This document shows positions 51,853 through 60,701 of a stretch of 64,000 nucleotides of DNA, in pieces. Location: positions 434,001 to 498,000 of the forward strand of contig CAVTSX010000008.1 in the NCBI GenBank assembly GCA_963737425.1. Reading direction: 5' to 3'. Under the pieces are notes generated by a model. It was not told where the DNA came from. It searched no databases and saw only the letters and a program-made list of their open reading frames with translations. A program made the position numbers and the translations under genes. The first letter of the stretch is position 1, and every line of letters starts with the position of its first letter. Source of the stretch: DASXRA01 sp963737425 (lineage in GTDB: Bacteria; Actinomycetota; Actinomycetes; Mycobacteriales; Jatrophihabitantaceae).

Positions 51853-54204
51853 CTATTGGCGGGCCATCGCCATGCGCATCTCGCTTTCGGTGTCGGTGAT
51901 GAGTTCGCCGGACACGTCGACGACGACTTGGTGCAGGGTTCCGGTGAATCGGAACGGTGATGGGTAGTCGGGGGTGACGGGTGAGCCGGGGTTGGCGCCG
52001 CAGGTCAGCGCTCCGGGGTTGAGCAGCATCGGTGTGGTCACCGGCGCGTCGGCGTCGGCGACGAGCTTGCCGTCGACGTAGAGCTGGAGTCGTCCGGGGG
52101 CGCCGCGTCCGTTGGGCATGTCCGGCTTGCCGGTCGGCTCGAATTCGAAGCGCAGCTCGTGCTCGCCGGTCGGCAGCGGGTCCGGCGCGGTGACTCCGTG
52201 CAGGCTGCGACCGACGTAGTTGTGCACGTAGTGCAGCTTGTTGTCCTTGATGTAGAGGGAGTATCCGCCGGCCGCGGTGCCCTGACACAGCAGGACACCT
52301 TCGGCGCCGCCGTCGGGGATCTCGACCGTGGCGGTGATGCTGTGTGGCCGGTTCAGCACGCGGGGTCCGGCGAAGAACGGCACGGACTGGGTGTTCGGGA
52401 TGTAGGTGAACCGGTCGCGTGCAGGGGCGGCGGCGGGCTTCTCGGCGATCATGCGGGCCAGGCCGCTACCGTCGATGGGCAACACACCGTACTTGCCGGC
52501 CTCGGCGTACCACGTCGCGATGAGTTCGATGAGCTTGTCACGGTTCTCTGCAGCGACGTCGTGGTTCTCGGCGAAGTCCTCGTCGACGTGGTAGAGCTCC
52601 CACTTCCCGCCGTCGAGCTCGGAGAGAGTCTGGCCGGAGATGGGCTGCCCGAAGCCGACCCCGGCCTCGGTGAACGACGGGCCGGGCCACGGGCACACCG
52701 CGCGCCACCCGTCGCTATAGATCGCCCGGTGGCCGAGCATTTCGAAGTACTGAGTGTGGTGCAGACTAGCCGCCGTCGGCACATCGAAGGTGTGCGCGAA
52801 GCTCACGCCCTGGATTGGGGACTGGGTGACGCCGCGGATGGCAGCGGGCGGATCGACGCCCAGCACGTCGAGCACGGTCGGCACCATGTCGATGATGTGC
52901 GCGTACTGCGTGCGCACCTCCCCGCGAGCCTTGATCCCGGCCGGCCAGTGCACGATGAACGGATCCGAGGCACCGCCGCGGTAGGTCTCGCGCTTCCAGC
53001 GCCGGAACGGCGTGTTGCCGGCCCAGGTCCAGCCCCACGGGTAGTGGTTGAAGTGCTTGGGACCGCCGATCTCGTCGATCAGGGCGAGGCTGTCCTCCAT
53101 CGGTTCCTGCGCGTTGTTGAAGAACTGGGCCTCGTTGGTGGTTCCGGTCGGGCCGCCTTCGGCGCTGGCACCGTTGTCGGAGATCACCATGACGATCGTG
53201 TTGTCGAGCTGTCCCTGCTCGCGTAGGAAGTCGAGTAACCGCCCGAGGTGATGGTCGGTGTGGCTGAGGAAGCCGGCGAACACCTCCATCATCCGGCTGT
53301 ACAACTTTCGCGCGGGCTCGGGCAGCGAGCCCCAGTCGGGCACATCCGGGTCGTGCCGCGACAGCTCGGCATCGGCCGGCACGATCCCCAACTCCTTCTG
53401 CCGGGCGAACGTCTGCTCGCGGTAGGCGTCCCAGCCTTCGTCGAACTTGCCTGCGTACTTGTCCGCCCACTCCTTCGGGGCGTGATGCGGCGCGTGCGTG
53501 GCCCCGAAGCACAGGTGCAAATAGAAGGGCTTGTCCGGGTCGATCTGCTTGCTGTCGGCGATGAACTCGATCGACTTGTCCACCAGGTCCTCGGACAGGT
53601 GGTAGCCCTCCTCCGGCGTCGCGGGCGGCTCGACCTGGTGGTTGTCGTACACGAGATCGGGATACCACTGGCTGGTGTCGCCGCCGAGGAATCCGTAGAA
53701 GCGCTCGAAGCCTCGCGCGAGTGGCCAGCGATCGTAGGGCCCGATGGCGGTTTCCTGATTGCTCGGCGTCAGGTGCCACTTGCCCACCATGAACGTGTTG
53801 TATCCGTGGCCGACCAGCATCTCCGACAGCATCCCGTTCTCGAACGGAATGACCCCGTTGTATCCGGGATAGCCCGAGGCCAATTCGGTAATGCACGCCA
53901 TGGCATTGCTGTGATGGTTGCGGCCGGTCAGGATGCACGAGCGGCTCGGCGAGCACAACGCCGTGGTGTGCATGTTGCTGTACCGCAACCCGTTGTCGGC
54001 CAGAGCATCGAATGTCGGCGTCTCGATCGGACTGCCGTAACAACCCAACTGACCGAACCCGGTGTCATCCAGCACGACCACCAGCACGTTCGGGGTCCCC
54101 GACGCCGGCCGCGCCGCCACCGGCCACGCCGGCGACGACACATCCGTGGTACGCCCGATAACTCCTGGAAAAGCAGCACCCGGCTCGTATTCGGACAGCA
54201 CCAT
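51853..54204 (-). CDS. Formylglycine-type sulfatase (arylsulfatase-like) with C-terminal lectin-like domain
   Basis: 783 residues from the ATG at 54204 (MVLSEYEPGAAFPGVIGRT). Sulfatase metal site LDDTGFGQLGCYG (D46-D47) and the modification motif CSPSR with Cys84, converted to formylglycine in active enzymes, followed by LTGRNHHSN. Later LISDNGASAEGG-type motif and WKRETYRGG. Residues about 590-780 form an extra beta-sandwich (PHSITATVEIPDGGAEGVLLCQG..YSLYIKDNKLHYVHNYVG), as in large actinobacterial arylsulfatases. No signal peptide, so it should act in the cytoplasm. A formylglycine-generating enzyme must be encoded elsewhere. Confidence 0.93.
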   Translation of the reverse strand: MVLSEYEPGAAFPGVIGRTTDVSSPAWPVAARPASGTPNVLVVVLDDTGFGQLGCYGSPIETPTFDALADNGLRYSNMHTTALCSPSRSCILTGRNHHSNAMACITELASGYPGYNGVIPFENGMLSEMLVGHGYNTFMVGKWHLTPSNQETAIGPYDRWPLARGFERFYGFLGGDTSQWYPDLVYDNHQVEPPATPEEGYHLSEDLVDKSIEFIADSKQIDPDKPFYLHLCFGATHAPHHAPKEWADKYAGKFDEGWDAYREQTFARQKELGIVPADAELSRHDPDVPDWGSLPEPARKLYSRMMEVFAGFLSHTDHHLGRLLDFLREQGQLDNTIVMVISDNGASAEGGPTGTTNEAQFFNNAQEPMEDSLALIDEIGGPKHFNHYPWGWTWAGNTPFRRWKRETYRGGASDPFIVHWPAGIKARGEVRTQYAHIIDMVPTVLDVLGVDPPAAIRGVTQSPIQGVSFAHTFDVPTAASLHHTQYFEMLGHRAIYSDGWRAVCPWPGPSFTEAGVGFGQPISGQTLSELDGGKWELYHVDEDFAENHDVAAENRDKLIELIATWYAEAGKYGVLPIDGSGLARMIAEKPAAAPARDRFTYIPNTQSVPFFAGPRVLNRPHSITATVEIPDGGAEGVLLCQGTAAGGYSLYIKDNKLHYVHNYVGRSLHGVTAPDPLPTGEHELRFEFEPTGKPDMPNGRGAPGRLQLYVDGKLVADADAPVTTPMLLNPGALTCGANPGSPVTPDYPSPFRFTGTLHQVVVDVSGELITDTESEMRMAMARQ

Positions 54205-54626
54205 CTCAGACCCTCCACCAGTCGGTTCAACCCAGTGCAACGGGCAAGCGCGATGCCCGCCTCACCCGGCAGGTATGAGTCGAGACCCGCGCCAGGGCAG
54301 GCTGACCCTTTGCGCCCGCTGGGTAGGGCACTTGGCTACGGACGTCCACGAACCCCAACGGGGAGGACGGCCATAGCCACCCAACGACCCTGAAAGGCCC
54401 CCTCACAGCGCTCCGCACGCGAACGTAACGGTCTGCGACCGGTCCAGCGTGCGAACGGAGCGCGAGCAGCCGGGCAAGCGTGCGCAAGCGAGGTTCAGCT
54501 TCGGCGTGCTTGGGCCAATTCGCGAAGGGGCCGTCCGCGCCCTGGAGCCCGGCGCCGATGACTGAGCAGGCGCGGAACTTTTAGGCCCCGCTGGACTGCT
54601 TGGGCCTTTCCGCAATGATTGATCGT
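54205..54626. other. Intergenic region between divergent sulfatase and TetR genes
   Basis: 422 bp without a gene. It must contain both promoters and probably the TetR operator, but no clear inverted repeat of operator size could be singled out. Confidence 0.4.
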
Positions 54627-55271
54627 ATGAGCGACTTGCCTCCGCCCCGCCGGCCTGGGCCGCAACGGCCAGCTGGGTCGCCTAAGGGTCCGGCTGAGGT
54701 GCGTCGGGCGGTGCTCGACGCGGCAGCGACGCTGTTCGCCTTGCGGGGTGTTGACGCGGTGTCGCTTCGCGATATCGCGGCGAAGGCCGATGTTCACCTT
54801 GCGCTGATCGGGCGATACATCGGTAATCGCGACGAGCTGATTGCCGAGGTGTTCAACCGTGTCTCTGATCAGCTGGCAAAGGCTGTTGAGCACCAACCGC
54901 TTTCTGGGCAGGGGTACTCGCCGGACACGGTTATGGGCAAATGGGTGCGGATCGCCGCTGCGCTGGCGATCTCCGGCCGGCCGCTTGAGAGCCGCCGGGA
55001 CGCCAATCCCGTAGTGGCAATGGCCGAGACCTTGATGGCGGGGTACGGCATGGCGGCCGACGAGGCTCGCTTGCGGGCGGCCCAGATCGTTGCGGCGGCG
55101 CTCGGTTGGCGGATCTTCGAGGATTACCTCATCAAGGCCGCCGGTCTGGACGCGATCCCGCTCGAGGCGTTGCGTGAGGAACTGGTGCACGCCGCTCGTC
55201 GGCTCGGCGCGACACCGTGGCCGTCCCCACCAGACCCACCCGCCCGCGAGACTGTGAATCCCGCTGTGTGA
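54627..55271 (+). CDS. TetR-family transcription regulator
   Basis: 214 residues from the ATG at 54627. N-terminal TetR HTH (VRRAVLDAAATLFALRGVDAVSLRDIAAKADVHLALIGRYIGNRDELIAEVFNRV) after a Pro-rich leader. The C-terminal ligand domain is unassigned. It lies between the divergent sulfatase gene and the DszB-like gene, so it probably controls one or both in response to a sulfur compound; this is inferred from position. Confidence 0.9.
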   Translation: MSDLPPPRRPGPQRPAGSPKGPAEVRRAVLDAAATLFALRGVDAVSLRDIAAKADVHLALIGRYIGNRDELIAEVFNRVSDQLAKAVEHQPLSGQGYSPDTVMGKWVRIAAALAISGRPLESRRDANPVVAMAETLMAGYGMAADEARLRAAQIVAAALGWRIFEDYLIKAAGLDAIPLEALREELVHAARRLGATPWPSPPDPPARETVNPAV

Positions 55272-55416
55272 GGACCTTCGGCTCTGTCTGCCTGCGGCGT
55301 CCGATGGTTTCCTGTGTGTACAAGTGTACAAATCAAGACCGATTTGCGCACAGGTGATGTCCGCTCATCGCGATACAGGTAGGCGATAGGGGTGGAGTTC
55401 TGAGGGGGAGATCCAC

Positions 55417-56592
55417 ATGAGTACAGCCACGGCCTCGAAGAGGCAGGCCACCACGGTGCCGTTGCGATGGGACGAGGTGTTCTTCACCAACTGTCCGATG
55501 GTGTCGGCGAACAACGTCGACCAGGAACTCGGGTGGTGCCGCGAGGAGTTCAAGAAGATCGGCGTCGAGTACGCCTACTTCCGGTCCCGTGATGAGAACA
55601 ACTGGTACCCGCACTACATCCACAACCTGGACAACCTGTTCCGCTTCGGCGGGCTCTACCCGCCGATCGCTGTGCATGCGGACATCCGCCGCACCCGGCT
55701 GCTCGGCGCCACCCAGGTCTATGAGGGCGGCTGCATGCTGGTGCGCTCCCGCGACGACATCTACCGCATGTCGGAGCTGAAGGGGAAGAAGATCGGGCTG
55801 ACCAAGAGCCTGAACACGATCAAGAACGACTGGTGGCGCATCCAGGAGCATGCCGGCATCGAACTGATGCTGCGGATGAACGGCATGACGATGGACGACG
55901 TCGAGATCGTCGAGTTCCCGTACCCGGACGACTGGTACGACAAGCCGGAGATGCTCAAGGTTCGGATGAACAATCCGTCGGAGCTGTGGCTGCGGCGTGA
56001 CCACAAGCACGACCTCGCGTTCCGCCCGTTGGAGACGGCGCTGGAGAAGGGTGTCGTCGACGCGATCTACACCCAGAGCAAGGTGTTCCAGCACTTGCAG
56101 GAGGACACCGGCAAGTTCAAGGCGATCGAGGACCTGTCCCGCTATCCGGACTGGACGTTGCAGATGGCCAACTGCCCCGCCGTTATCACCTGCACCGACG
56201 TGATGGCAGACGAGCACCCCGAGCTTGTCGTCGCCTATATGAAGGCCATGATCAAGGTCGGGCGGTGGGCGAACGAGCACAAGCACGCCGCCGCGGTCAT
56301 CCTGAACCGGCAGACCTTCTACCGCGACGAGGAAGACACCTACCAGGGCATCAAGCACGTCGACATGGTGCCGAACCTCTCGCTGAAGAACCTCGCCGCC
56401 ATTGAGATCGGCAAGGACTTCATGGTCAGTCACGACTACATCAAGCGTGACTTCGACGTGCACGAGTGGGCCGCGCCGCAGTTCCTGGAGAAGGCGGCCG
56501 AGGACCTGCTGCACGAGGAGTGGACCAGGCTCAGCACGGTCAAGCTGCCCGAGGCATCCGAGCTGGAGCTGAGCATCACACCGCTCGGCTAG
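55417..56592 (+). CDS. DszB-like desulfinase / ABC-type substrate-binding-fold protein
   Basis: 391 residues with no signal peptide. It resembles 2'-hydroxybiphenyl-2-sulfinate desulfinase (DszB) and related NMT1/SsuA-fold proteins. FTNCPMVSANN matches the DszB SNCP cysteine segment (C26 here, Cys27 in DszB). RFGG..PPI with R76 matches RFGGEIPP, and H66 lies ten residues before R76 as His60 does before Arg70. RTRLLG and WAAPQFL also match. The cytosolic location fits an enzyme better than a periplasmic binding protein. Spaced 145 bp from the TetR gene, followed by a rhodanese. Confidence 0.75.
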   Translation: MSTATASKRQATTVPLRWDEVFFTNCPMVSANNVDQELGWCREEFKKIGVEYAYFRSRDENNWYPHYIHNLDNLFRFGGLYPPIAVHADIRRTRLLGATQVYEGGCMLVRSRDDIYRMSELKGKKIGLTKSLNTIKNDWWRIQEHAGIELMLRMNGMTMDDVEIVEFPYPDDWYDKPEMLKVRMNNPSELWLRRDHKHDLAFRPLETALEKGVVDAIYTQSKVFQHLQEDTGKFKAIEDLSRYPDWTLQMANCPAVITCTDVMADEHPELVVAYMKAMIKVGRWANEHKHAAAVILNRQTFYRDEEDTYQGIKHVDMVPNLSLKNLAAIEIGKDFMVSHDYIKRDFDVHEWAAPQFLEKAAEDLLHEEWTRLSTVKLPEASELELSITPLG

Positions 56593-56668
56593 TCACCTTG
56601 CGGGGCCGAGATCGGTGCCGCACATCGTCAACGGACGCGATCGACAAACATGAGGAGAAGTGAATGAG

Positions 56669-57061
56669 ATGGCCAAGAGCGTGATGGAACTGATCGGCGA
56701 GGCCCGTGCCCAGGTCGGCATGGTCGACCCGAAGGACGCTGCGAACGAACTCGACGCCGGTGCAGTGGTGGTGGACGTCCGGGAGCCGGAGGAGTGGCAG
56801 CACGGCCACATCGACGGGTCGGTGTCGACCCCTCGTGGGCTGCTCGAGTTCTTCGCGGACCCGACCAGCCCCCGGCACAAGGAGCAACTCGACACCAACC
56901 GTCGAATGATCGTCGTCTGCGCGTCTGGCGCACGCGCGTCACTCGCCGCCCAAACTTTGAAGACGATGGGCTACAACGACGTCGCCATCCTTGATGGTGG
57001 GCTCAAGGGCTGGACCGAGGCCGGGCTGCCGACCAACGAGCACGAGTACGCGGGCATCTGA
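56669..57061 (+). CDS. Rhodanese-domain sulfurtransferase
   Basis: 130 residues from the ATG at 56669, 9 bp after GAGGAGAAG; the GTG at 56660 overlaps that ribosome site and is less likely. One rhodanese domain: VVVDVREPEEWQHGHIDGSVSTPRGLLEF, then the active-site loop VCASGARASLAA with Cys84, then DVAILDGGLKGWTEAGLP. Rhodaneses transfer sulfane sulfur to thiophilic acceptors. It starts 77 bp after the DszB-like gene on the same strand, so the two are probably co-transcribed and may work in one sulfur pathway. Confidence 0.92.
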   Translation: MAKSVMELIGEARAQVGMVDPKDAANELDAGAVVVDVREPEEWQHGHIDGSVSTPRGLLEFFADPTSPRHKEQLDTNRRMIVVCASGARASLAAQTLKTMGYNDVAILDGGLKGWTEAGLPTNEHEYAGI

Positions 57062-57172
57062 TCATTCGCCCCGCTCCCCAGCGATCCGACGAGCCCCGCG
57101 CTCGTGACCGGGACAGTTGAGTCTCCGACCGGATACCTGGGGCGCGGGGAACCTCGAGACAAGGTGACGAAC

Positions 57173-57580
57173 ATGATCTGGGCGATCTTGGCGTTGTTGG
57201 GCGTGCCGCTGTGGCTGTGCGCGATGGGCATCTTCGCTTTGGTGTTCCGCAATCGCGGTCTGCGTAAGCGGCACGGTGACATTCCGATCCGTGTTCTTCG
57301 GCCCGGTAAGACGCGGTGGACGCGAGCGCACGGGTTGTGGGTCTCCGACGTGTTCGGCTGGCGGGCGAGTCCCGCGGCGTGGAACGAAGACCTGAGCCAG
57401 GTCGTGAGCGCGAGCGTTCGGAGCGCGGATGCGGATGAGCGAAAGGCGTTGCACCGTCTCGGCGAGCAGCCTGCGGTCGCTGACCTGACCACGGCCGACG
57501 GCGTTCTACAGGTTGCCGTCGCCGCGGAGCATCGGTCCGACGTGCTGGGACCCTTCGTCGCGACGGCCGACCGTCCGTAA
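57173..57580 (+). CDS. DUF2550-like membrane protein
   Basis: 135 residues from the ATG at 57173; a GTG at 57164 is possible. One N-terminal transmembrane helix (MIWAILALLGVPLWLCAMGIFALVF) followed by a soluble domain with FRNRGLRKRHGDIPIRVLRPGKTRWTRAHGLWVSDVFGWRASPAAW, which resembles DUF2550 proteins of actinobacteria. Function unknown. Confidence 0.7.
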   Translation: MIWAILALLGVPLWLCAMGIFALVFRNRGLRKRHGDIPIRVLRPGKTRWTRAHGLWVSDVFGWRASPAAWNEDLSQVVSASVRSADADERKALHRLGEQPAVADLTTADGVLQVAVAAEHRSDVLGPFVATADRP

Positions 57581-57700
57581 CGCTCGGCCTTTAGCACGCT
57601 CCTTGCCCGGCGAGTCCGCCGCGTTGTCTGTGGCAGGCGCGCCCGATCTTGGCCGCGGGCCGGATGCCGGAAGCAAGAGCGCAGCAGGAGGTGGGTTGTC

Positions 57701-59017
57701 GTGAGCGTGACAGTGATCCTCATCGTCACGGCGACGATCTTTGTCTGGGGCATGGTTTCGGCGCGCCTCGAGCGGGCGGACCTGACTGCGCCCATCGTCT
57801 TCGTGGCGGTCGGATCACTGCTGGCCGCGTCGGGGCTCGTGCACGCCTCGTCGGCTCCGGAGACATTCAAGCCCCTGGTCGAGCTGACCCTCGTCTGGGT
57901 GCTCTTCTCCGACGCAGCCCGCGTACCGATCAAGCAGTTCCGGCATGAGTTCGGCCCGTACGCGCGGCTTCTTGGAGTCGGCCTTCCGCTGACCGTGCTG
58001 GCCGGCTGGGGGTTTGCCACCTGGCTCTTCCCGCAACTTGGGATCTGGCTCGCCCTCCTGGTAGCGGCGGCGCTGGCTCCCACCGATGCCGCACTAGGCG
58101 TGCCCGTGGTGACCAACCCTGCGGTGCCGTCGAGGGTCCGCCGGCTGATCACCGTGGAAAGTGGTCTCAACGACGGCATCGCCACGCCTGTCGTCATGCT
58201 GGCAATCGCCGGGGCCGCCTCCGCCGAGGGGATCGCCGGGGCGTCGAGCCCATGGAAGGCGATAGCAGAGCTGGCCATCGGCGCCGTCATGGGCGGGGCC
58301 ATCGGAGTTGCCGGTGGGCTGCTGCTGCGGCAGGCCCGTCGGCGGGGATGGGCCGCCGAGGACTTCGCCGGAATCGCTGTTCTCGCATTGGCTCTCGTCG
58401 CCTACGCGGGCGCACTCACAATCCACGGCAACGGGTTCGTCGCCGCCTTCTGCGGAGGACTGGCGTTCGGCGCTGCGGCCGGTCGTCGAGGCCCCGCAGA
58501 GCTCGCGTTCGTCGAGCAGACCAGCGGCGTCGTCTCCCTGCTGGTGTGGCTGGCCTTCGGTGCCATCGCCGTCCCCGTCGCGCTCGACCACCTCGACATG
58601 ACCACGGTGCTGTATGCCGTGCTCAGCCTCACCCTGGTGCGGATGGTTCCGGTCGCGCTCGCCTCGATAGGCGCAGGCCTCGACCGCACCACAGTGCTGT
58701 TCATCGGCTGGTTCGGCCCGCGCGGACTTGCCTCGCTGGTCTTCGCCCTGCTCGCCCTCGAGGAACTCGGATCGGGCGCAGACCAGGCGGTCGCCGTGAT
58801 CGGGGTGACGGTCCTGCTCAGCGTGCTTGCCCACGGGGCCAGTGCACGACCACTGGCCGCCTCCTACGGCCGCAACGCTGCCGCGCGCGGCCCGGACGCT
58901 GGCGGCCCAGTCCCAGACCTGCCCGTCCGCGGACTGCCGCGCGCTCGCGCAACCGGCGTCGCCACCCGAGCCGACCACCGGGATCACCTCACCGTCGGCG
59001 GCGCAAACGAATCTTGA
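57701..59017 (+). CDS. Cation:proton antiporter (CPA1/NhaP-like)
   Basis: 438 residues, GTG start, with about 12 hydrophobic segments and a cytoplasmic Arg/Pro-rich tail. The central LAALAPTDAALGVPVVTNPAVPSRVRRLITVESGLNDGIATPVVML carries the conserved Asp pairs of CPA1 exchangers (PTDAA and ESGLNDG). GWFGPRGLASLVFALLALEE matches the late conserved block. It probably exchanges Na+ or K+ for H+ across the cytoplasmic membrane. Confidence 0.92.
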   Translation: MSVTVILIVTATIFVWGMVSARLERADLTAPIVFVAVGSLLAASGLVHASSAPETFKPLVELTLVWVLFSDAARVPIKQFRHEFGPYARLLGVGLPLTVLAGWGFATWLFPQLGIWLALLVAAALAPTDAALGVPVVTNPAVPSRVRRLITVESGLNDGIATPVVMLAIAGAASAEGIAGASSPWKAIAELAIGAVMGGAIGVAGGLLLRQARRRGWAAEDFAGIAVLALALVAYAGALTIHGNGFVAAFCGGLAFGAAAGRRGPAELAFVEQTSGVVSLLVWLAFGAIAVPVALDHLDMTTVLYAVLSLTLVRMVPVALASIGAGLDRTTVLFIGWFGPRGLASLVFALLALEELGSGADQAVAVIGVTVLLSVLAHGASARPLAASYGRNAAARGPDAGGPVPDLPVRGLPRARATGVATRADHRDHLTVGGANES

Positions 59018-59193
59018 TCACCCGCGGCCGGTGATGACGCAGGAGACGACTCGGCGCAGGGTCGTCAGCGGAGGTTCCACCAGGGCACCTCGCAAGGGAG
59101 GAAACGGAGGTCGGGCCGGACTCGGCGAGAGTCGTCGCTAGGCCCCGATACGCACCGCGCCGATCGGCTGGAATCGCACTCGGAAAGGATCTT

Positions 59194-60081
59194 GTGAGCG
59201 GCGGTAGCAACACACCGACGACGGACAACGAACCAGGCAGCGAGCACCTGCCTGGCCTACACGCACGGGCCGCCCAACGTGCCGCGACGGTCAGCGACCG
59301 GTTGTCCGACGCGGCCGCGGGACCCGTCTGGCGCCGGCTGAACGCAATGGATTTCATCAACCGGGCGATGCTGTTCGGCGCCGTCCTGTTCCTGTGCTTC
59401 GTGCCGTTCATGCTCGTCGTCGCAAGCCTCGCCGGACAGAGCACAACCACTCGACTCATCAGGCGCTTCGGCCTCACCGGCGAGGCCGCCGACGCAACGA
59501 GCGCGGTCCTCACCTCGCCGTCCACGACCTCGGCCGCAATCACCGGGTTGAGCTATGTGCTCCTGGCGTTCAGCGGCATCGCGGTCGCCGCCGCGATCCA
59601 GGAGCTCTACGAGCGAGCATTCGATCTCGAGACCCGAGGCCTGAAAGACACTCCTCGCCGCCTCGTGTGGCTGGCCATCCTCCTCGGATCCGCCGCACTG
59701 GTCTCCTGGGCCGGACCCACTGTGGACGCGGCCGGAGGACCCGTGCTGCTCGCCCTGATCGCGCTGGTTGCGCTGACCGGTTTCTGGTGGTTCACCATGT
59801 GGCTGCTGCTGGCCGGGCGCGTCTCATGGCGGGCACTGTTCCCGTCGGCTCTCGCGACCGCGATCTGCTGGCTCGCGATGAGCGTCGTGTTCAACCTGAC
59901 CATGTCCAGCACGATCACCTCGAACTACAAGAAGTACGGCGACATCGGCGTCGTGCTCTCGCTCATGTCCTTCCTGATCGCGATCGGGGTCGTCATCATC
60001 CTCGGCGCCATCATCGGCGTCGTCTGGCGACTGCGACGCACGATCGCTCCGGACAGCGGACCAGCCGACGCGTCAGACTGA
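59194..60081 (+). CDS. YihY/virulence factor BrkB-family membrane protein
   Basis: 295 residues, GTG start. Soluble N-terminus (about 60), then six hydrophobic segments; characteristic blocks WRRLNAMDFINRAMLFGAVLFLCFVPFMLVV, ELYERAFDL, and FNLTMSSTITSNYKKYGDIGVVLSLMSFLIAIGVVIILGAIIG. The family has unknown function and was once suggested to be RNase BN. A heavily mutated paralogue lies at 51009-51780. Confidence 0.9.
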   Translation: MSGGSNTPTTDNEPGSEHLPGLHARAAQRAATVSDRLSDAAAGPVWRRLNAMDFINRAMLFGAVLFLCFVPFMLVVASLAGQSTTTRLIRRFGLTGEAADATSAVLTSPSTTSAAITGLSYVLLAFSGIAVAAAIQELYERAFDLETRGLKDTPRRLVWLAILLGSAALVSWAGPTVDAAGGPVLLALIALVALTGFWWFTMWLLLAGRVSWRALFPSALATAICWLAMSVVFNLTMSSTITSNYKKYGDIGVVLSLMSFLIAIGVVIILGAIIGVVWRLRRTIAPDSGPADASD

Positions 60082-60254
60082 CACAAGCCCGCTACGTTCA
60101 GACCGCCCCCACACACCGCAATGAGCCAGCAGCGGTTCGCCGTTGCGACATCGTCCGGCACCAGATGGCCCCGGAACAGCGTCTCGATCACGCCGGACTA
60201 GCCGTCTTAGCCGAGGACACACGCAAGGCTCCCAGCCGGACGTGGCATCGGTCC

Positions 60255-60329
60255 CTACCGTCGCTCGACGGTGTGGTGGATCGTCTGTGCGACGATCTTG
60301 CCGTTCTCGATGACGTAGGAATCAACGCC
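60255..60329 (-). pseudogene. SnoaL-like (nuclear transport factor 2 fold) C-terminal remnant
   Basis: Twenty-four codons read GVDSYVIENGKIVAQTIHHTVERR before a TAG, the usual end of SnoaL/ketosteroid-isomerase-like proteins. Upstream the frame is lost immediately and no N-terminal part is found. It lies just downstream of the YCII gene on the same strand. Confidence 0.5.
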
Positions 60330-60362
60330 GTCTCGCACGCGCCCGGGGCGAGTCTTCTTCGA

Positions 60363-60701
60363 TCAGACGAGCGGGTCGAACATGATTTCCCTGACCTCCT
60401 GCGCGCATCGGCAGGCGACAGCGAACTTGGCAGCCCACTCAAGCGCCTCCTCGCGCGAGGGCACGTCGACCATCGCGAACCCGCCGATGACCGCCTTGGT
60501 CTCCGGGTATGGGCCGTCGGTGACCGTCCCGTCTGTGGCCACGATGCTCGCCCTCTGGCTGCCCACCCCGCCGCCGAAGATCCACACCCCTGCCTCCTGG
60601 GCAGCTCGGACCACCGCGTGGGCGGCCTCATCCGCGGCGGGCAACTCCTCCTCGGGGAAGGTCATCGCGCCATCGTCGAACGAGATCAGGTACCGCGTCA
60701 T
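60363..60701 (-). CDS. YCII-related protein
   Basis: 112 residues from the ATG at 60701. Starts MTRYLISFDDGAMTFPEEELPAADEAAHAVVRAAQEAGVWIFGGGV and continues with VTDGPYPETKAVIGGFAMVDVPSREEALEWAAKFAVACRCAQEVREI, the alpha/beta ferredoxin-like YCII/DGPF pattern (DGPYPETK). Such proteins occur with ECF sigma factors or SnoaL-like proteins; here only a SnoaL fragment remains. Function unknown. Confidence 0.88.
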   Translation of the reverse strand: MTRYLISFDDGAMTFPEEELPAADEAAHAVVRAAQEAGVWIFGGGVGSQRASIVATDGTVTDGPYPETKAVIGGFAMVDVPSREEALEWAAKFAVACRCAQEVREIMFDPLV

